Below are positions 13,333 to 15,741 of a stretch of DNA of 15,741 bases, in pieces; the stretch's first letter is position 1; each line of letters opens with the position of its first letter. The stretch spans positions 1-15,741 of the forward strand of contig JAAHIA010000060.1 of the NCBI GenBank assembly GCA_010671975.1. Reading direction: 5' to 3'. The notes beneath the pieces are model-generated. The model searched no databases and was not told the origin of the DNA. It saw only the letters and a list, made by a program, of their open reading frames with translations. The DNA is from Leptolyngbya sp. SIO4C1. GTDB lineage: Bacteria > Cyanobacteriota > Cyanobacteriia > Phormidesmidales > Phormidesmidaceae. The translations under genes were made by a program, and so were the position numbers.

Positions 13333-13926
13333 CTACGCGCCGCGAAAAGTCTCCACTACGTCCTGCAGCTGCCGCTGCGCTGTCTCATACCGATCGGCGC
13401 GGGTCCAGCCAACGACCTGATAGTAGTTGGCTTCGCCGCGAATCGTCGTGTGCAAATACACGATGGGCGTATTGTCAATCTGGCCGCGAATTTCATACTG
13501 CTCGGCCGGCTGCCCATTCACAGAGGTCACTGAGGTGGGGGTTTGACCTTCATACTGGTCGAGCTGGCGGACAATAATGCTGCGGTACTGCCTGGCATTG
13601 TCTGCAAGATCAAATTCCCCAATCAGCGAATCTTCGTCATCCGCCAGCACCATTACATACATGTTTTCAGGCTCGTTGGCAGCGTAGATATCGGCATCGG
13701 GGCGCAGCTCCTCGACTAGCTCCCAGCCTTCTGGAATCGTCAGTCGGATGCCTTCAGACTCATTGGTTATCAGCTTTTGCCCATCTGAGAGATCTTCAAT
13801 CGAGACTGGGCTGACGGTCTCTGAGTTGCCGCCCGGGCGTAAAAAGCAGCTGCCAATAGTCAGGCCAAGGATGAGCGCGATCGCGCCAATCTGCGTCATC
13901 CTTGAGTTTGCGTTGAACGACCGCAT
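13333..13926 (-). CDS. Putative lipoprotein, possibly PsbP/Mog1-like fold
   Basis: This 197-residue protein starts with a basic N-terminus and a hydrophobic core (about 11-26) ending ISO-type lipobox I-G-S-C, making Cys27 the likely lipidated residue; it is the only plausible one. A serine- and acid-rich linker follows. The mature part (about 50-197) contains EGIRLTIPEGWELVEEL, MYVMVLADDEDS, NGQPAEQYEIRGQIDN and YYQVVGWTRADRYETAQ. This strand/helix pattern resembles PsbP- or DcrB/Mog1-like domains, which also carry the segment of the form L-I-P-x-G-W. I infer the fold and do not assign a function. It is first in the minus-strand cluster with the thioredoxin-like and solute-binding genes, divergent from ychF. 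Confidence 0.75.
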   Translation of the reverse strand: MRSFNANSRMTQIGAIALILGLTIGSCFLRPGGNSETVSPVSIEDLSDGQKLITNESEGIRLTIPEGWELVEELRPDADIYAANEPENMYVMVLADDEDSLIGEFDLADNARQYRSIIVRQLDQYEGQTPTSVTSVNGQPAEQYEIRGQIDNTPIVYLHTTIRGEANYYQVVGWTRADRYETAQRQLQDVVETFRGA

Positions 13927-14042
13927 AGCCCCTGAGTGTATACGTTCTAAACGGTAGACAAAGCATAGCTACCTTCATCTCTAGACGCAAGACCTCACTC
14001 TTGACCTATGCTGGTTTATGGACATTTCTTAATGTAAAGACC

Positions 14043-15134
14043 ATGCTCAGAGCTGGAATCGTCGGGCTCCCCAACGTTGGCAAGTCAACGCTATTTAATG
14101 CACTAGTCGAAAACGCCAAAGCGCAGGCGGCCAACTTTCCCTTTTGCACTATCGAGCCAAATGTGGGCGTCGTGGCGGTACCTGATGAGCGACTGCAGGT
14201 GCTGGCCGACATTTCTAGCTCTGCTGAAATCGTACCGGCACGCGTTGAGTTTGTGGATATTGCCGGTCTGGTGCAGGGCGCTAGCAAGGGCGAGGGGCTG
14301 GGCAATCAGTTTTTGGCCAACATTCGCGAAGTCGATGCCATTGTGCACGTCGTGCGCTGCTTTGAAAATGACGACATCATCCATGTTGCGGGCTCGGTCG
14401 ATCCGCTGCGCGACATTGAGGTGATTAACCTAGAGCTGGCGCTGGCCGACCTCGATCAGCTTGAGCGTCGCATCGAGCGGGTACGTAAGCAGGCGCGCAA
14501 GGATAAAGAGGCCCAGGCTGAGCTGACGGTGTTAGAGAAAATTCAGCCTTTGTTAGAAGACGGTAAGCCAGCCCGCCTGATTGATCTGAGTGATGAGGAG
14601 GAGCTGCTGATTAAGTCGCTGGGCTTTCTCACGCGCAAGCCGATTATCTACGCCGCTAACGTGTCTGAAGAAGACCTAGCCGAGGGGAATGAATGGGTTG
14701 AGCAAGTCAAAACGCTCGCTACTGAAGAGAATGCTCAGGTGGTGACGATTTCAGCTCAGGTTGAGGCCGAGCTGCTAGAGCTGCCTGAGGCCGAGCGCCA
14801 AGATTTTCTCGAAGCCCTCGGTGTGGAAGAAGGCGGCCTGAAATCGCTGATTCGAGCTACTTACGAGCTGCTGGGTCTGCGCACCTACTTTACCACCGGG
14901 CCTAAAGAAACCCGCGCCTGGACCATCAGAACCGGCATGGTGGCCCCGCAGGCAGCTGGCGTCATCCATACCGACTTTGAGCGCGGCTTCATCCGAGCGG
15001 AGACCGTTGCCTATCAAGACCTGGTCGAAGCCGGTTCGATGAGCGCAGTCAAAGAAAAGGGGCTGCTGCGCAGTGAAGGGAAGGAATATACCGTCCAAGA
15101 GGGCGATGTGATGCTGTTTCGGTTTAACGTATAG
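14043..15134 (+). CDS. ychF: Redox-regulated ATPase YchF (Obg-related)
   Basis: YchF is a universally conserved P-loop protein of the Obg family that prefers ATP to GTP, binds ribosomes and is linked to stress and redox responses. The sequence shows GLPNVGKS (8-15), the switch segment NFPFCTIEPNVGVV, DIAGLVQGASKGEGLGNQFL (G3 region), and NVSEED in place of the GTP-specifying NKxD, consistent with ATP preference. The C-terminal TGS domain includes LRTYFTTGPKETRAWTIRTG and VIHTDFERGFIRAE. With the ATG at 14043 the protein is 363 residues, the usual family length. A TTG at 14001 would add 14 residues unlike the family. The cupin gene begins 3 bases after the stop. Confidence 0.97.
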   Translation: MLRAGIVGLPNVGKSTLFNALVENAKAQAANFPFCTIEPNVGVVAVPDERLQVLADISSSAEIVPARVEFVDIAGLVQGASKGEGLGNQFLANIREVDAIVHVVRCFENDDIIHVAGSVDPLRDIEVINLELALADLDQLERRIERVRKQARKDKEAQAELTVLEKIQPLLEDGKPARLIDLSDEEELLIKSLGFLTRKPIIYAANVSEEDLAEGNEWVEQVKTLATEENAQVVTISAQVEAELLELPEAERQDFLEALGVEEGGLKSLIRATYELLGLRTYFTTGPKETRAWTIRTGMVAPQAAGVIHTDFERGFIRAETVAYQDLVEAGSMSAVKEKGLLRSEGKEYTVQEGDVMLFRFNV

Positions 15135-15137
15135 CCC

Positions 15138-15593
15138 ATGGTAATTGACCCTGATCAGCTGCCTGAGCAAACCGGCACCGGCTACCCGGCACCCTTTAGC
15201 GCAGCGGTCGCGGGGCGCAGCCGCAAGCGTCTCGGCGAGGCCGCCGGGCTGAAAAATTTTGGGGTGAATCTGACGACGCTGACACCGGGAGCACAGTCAG
15301 CGCTGCGGCACTGGCACAGCCGTCAGGATGAGTTTATCTATATTGTGCAGGGCGAGCTGGTGCTGGTGACAGACGCAGGTGAGCAGGTGATGAGCGCCGG
15401 CATGATGGCTGGATTTGCGGCTGGCACTGCGAATGGTCACCACCTGATTAATCGCTCTGAGCAGCCGGCCGTTTATTTAGAAGTGGGCGATCGCACGGCT
15501 GGCGACCGAGTCACCTATCCAGATAGCGATCTACTGGCGAATTGGACAGCAGCAGGCTGGCAAATGACGCATCGAGACGGTCGGCCTTACTAA
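15138..15593 (+). CDS. Small cupin-domain protein
   Basis: This 151-residue protein has a single cupin (cupin_2) domain. The first cupin motif is HWHSRQDEFIYIVQGEL (58-74), with His58, His60, Glu65 and the conserved Gly72. The second motif is around GTANGHHLINRSEQ (96-109), with His101 or His102 as the fourth metal ligand, so a bound metal ion is likely. There is no helix-turn-helix or other domain. The C-terminus ends DLLANWTAAGWQMTHRDGRP-Y. Single cupins of this type act as small-molecule isomerases, dioxygenases or binding proteins, and the substrate cannot be told. It starts 3 bases after ychF and is probably co-transcribed. Confidence 0.87.
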   Translation: MVIDPDQLPEQTGTGYPAPFSAAVAGRSRKRLGEAAGLKNFGVNLTTLTPGAQSALRHWHSRQDEFIYIVQGELVLVTDAGEQVMSAGMMAGFAAGTANGHHLINRSEQPAVYLEVGDRTAGDRVTYPDSDLLANWTAAGWQMTHRDGRPY

Positions 15594-15636
15594 CATAGAC
15601 GCTATTAAATTAAACAGCGCTTTCATGAGCTTAAAG

Positions 15637-15674
15637 GCAGCCTAAATTGTCAGCAAAAGTCTATTTTAGGCTGC
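15637..15674 (+). terminator. Hairpin after the ychF-cupin pair
   Basis: GCAGCCTAAA (15637-15646) and TTTAGGCTGC (15665-15674) are exact reverse complements, 10 bp, with an 18-base loop. It sits 44 bases after the cupin stop. No T-run follows directly, so termination is likely but not certain. The remaining sequence to 15741 shows no gene. Confidence 0.5.
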
Positions 15675-15741
15675 GCAGATTTCTGATCTAAGCGAATATT
15701 TGTAGCGAAAGCTTGAAGAGAGAGGTTGCTTCATAAGCTGG

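Noticed and set aside
14001..14042. A 14-residue N-terminal extension of YchF from TTG at 14001.
   Set aside because: The family begins at the equivalent of MLRAGIVGLPNVGKS, and the ATG at 14043 gives the normal 363 residues.

Overview
The window reads as a stretch of cyanobacterial chromosome. The evidence is at least 17 copies of the HIP1 octamer GCGATCGC (for example at 876, 1602, 4249, 7118, 9151, 11276 and 15487) and several families largely confined to cyanobacteria: a DUF3172 protein, an AMIN-domain protein, a HEAT-repeat protein of the IaiH type, an NB-ARC ATPase and a zinc-ribbon Ser/Thr kinase. The moderately high GC content and gene style suggest a filamentous Leptolyngbya/Nodosilinea-like lineage, but this is an impression and not a classification. 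I see no tRNA, rRNA, CRISPR array or transposase gene.

Left part (1-5811). A partial gene tail is followed by a 360-base leader with several small hairpins, then a conserved protein of unknown function (452-1756). Its end overlaps tail-to-tail with an ABC-2 type permease on the minus strand. A DUF3172 membrane protein (+) and an AMIN-domain secreted protein (-) converge on a shared hairpin. A possible 31-residue membrane peptide, a thioredoxin-fold protein and the bifunctional histidine enzyme HisIE (-) follow.

Middle (5812-8688). hemL (glutamate-1-semialdehyde aminomutase, first part of tetrapyrrole synthesis) starts at TTG behind a strong ribosome binding site. The HEAT-repeat protein follows. 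hisIE and the HEAT gene have pyrimidine-rich leaders without a Shine-Dalgarno site. The sequence then becomes a gene-poor stretch with scattered TTTAAAGGC repeats.

Accessory island (8689-11413). A nonribosomal peptide synthetase (NRPS) adenylation-domain remnant has its beginning joined directly to its A10 motif, apparently by deletion across a 7-base microhomology. After a 13-bp perfect hairpin come two translationally coupled genes. The first is an NB-ARC STAND ATPase that ends where WD40 or TPR sensor repeats would normally begin. The second is a zinc-ribbon Ser/Thr kinase with a C-terminal membrane anchor. This ATPase-kinase pair is the best candidate for an undescribed signalling or conflict system here, but its function is inferred only from architecture.

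Right part (11401-15741). A minus-strand cluster runs, in transcription order, a putative lipoprotein, a single-cysteine thioredoxin-like exported protein and a membrane-anchored solute-binding protein whose end overlaps the kinase gene. Facing away from it are ychF and, three bases later, a small cupin gene. All three members of the minus-strand cluster look exported or membrane-tethered, which suggests an envelope or thylakoid role.
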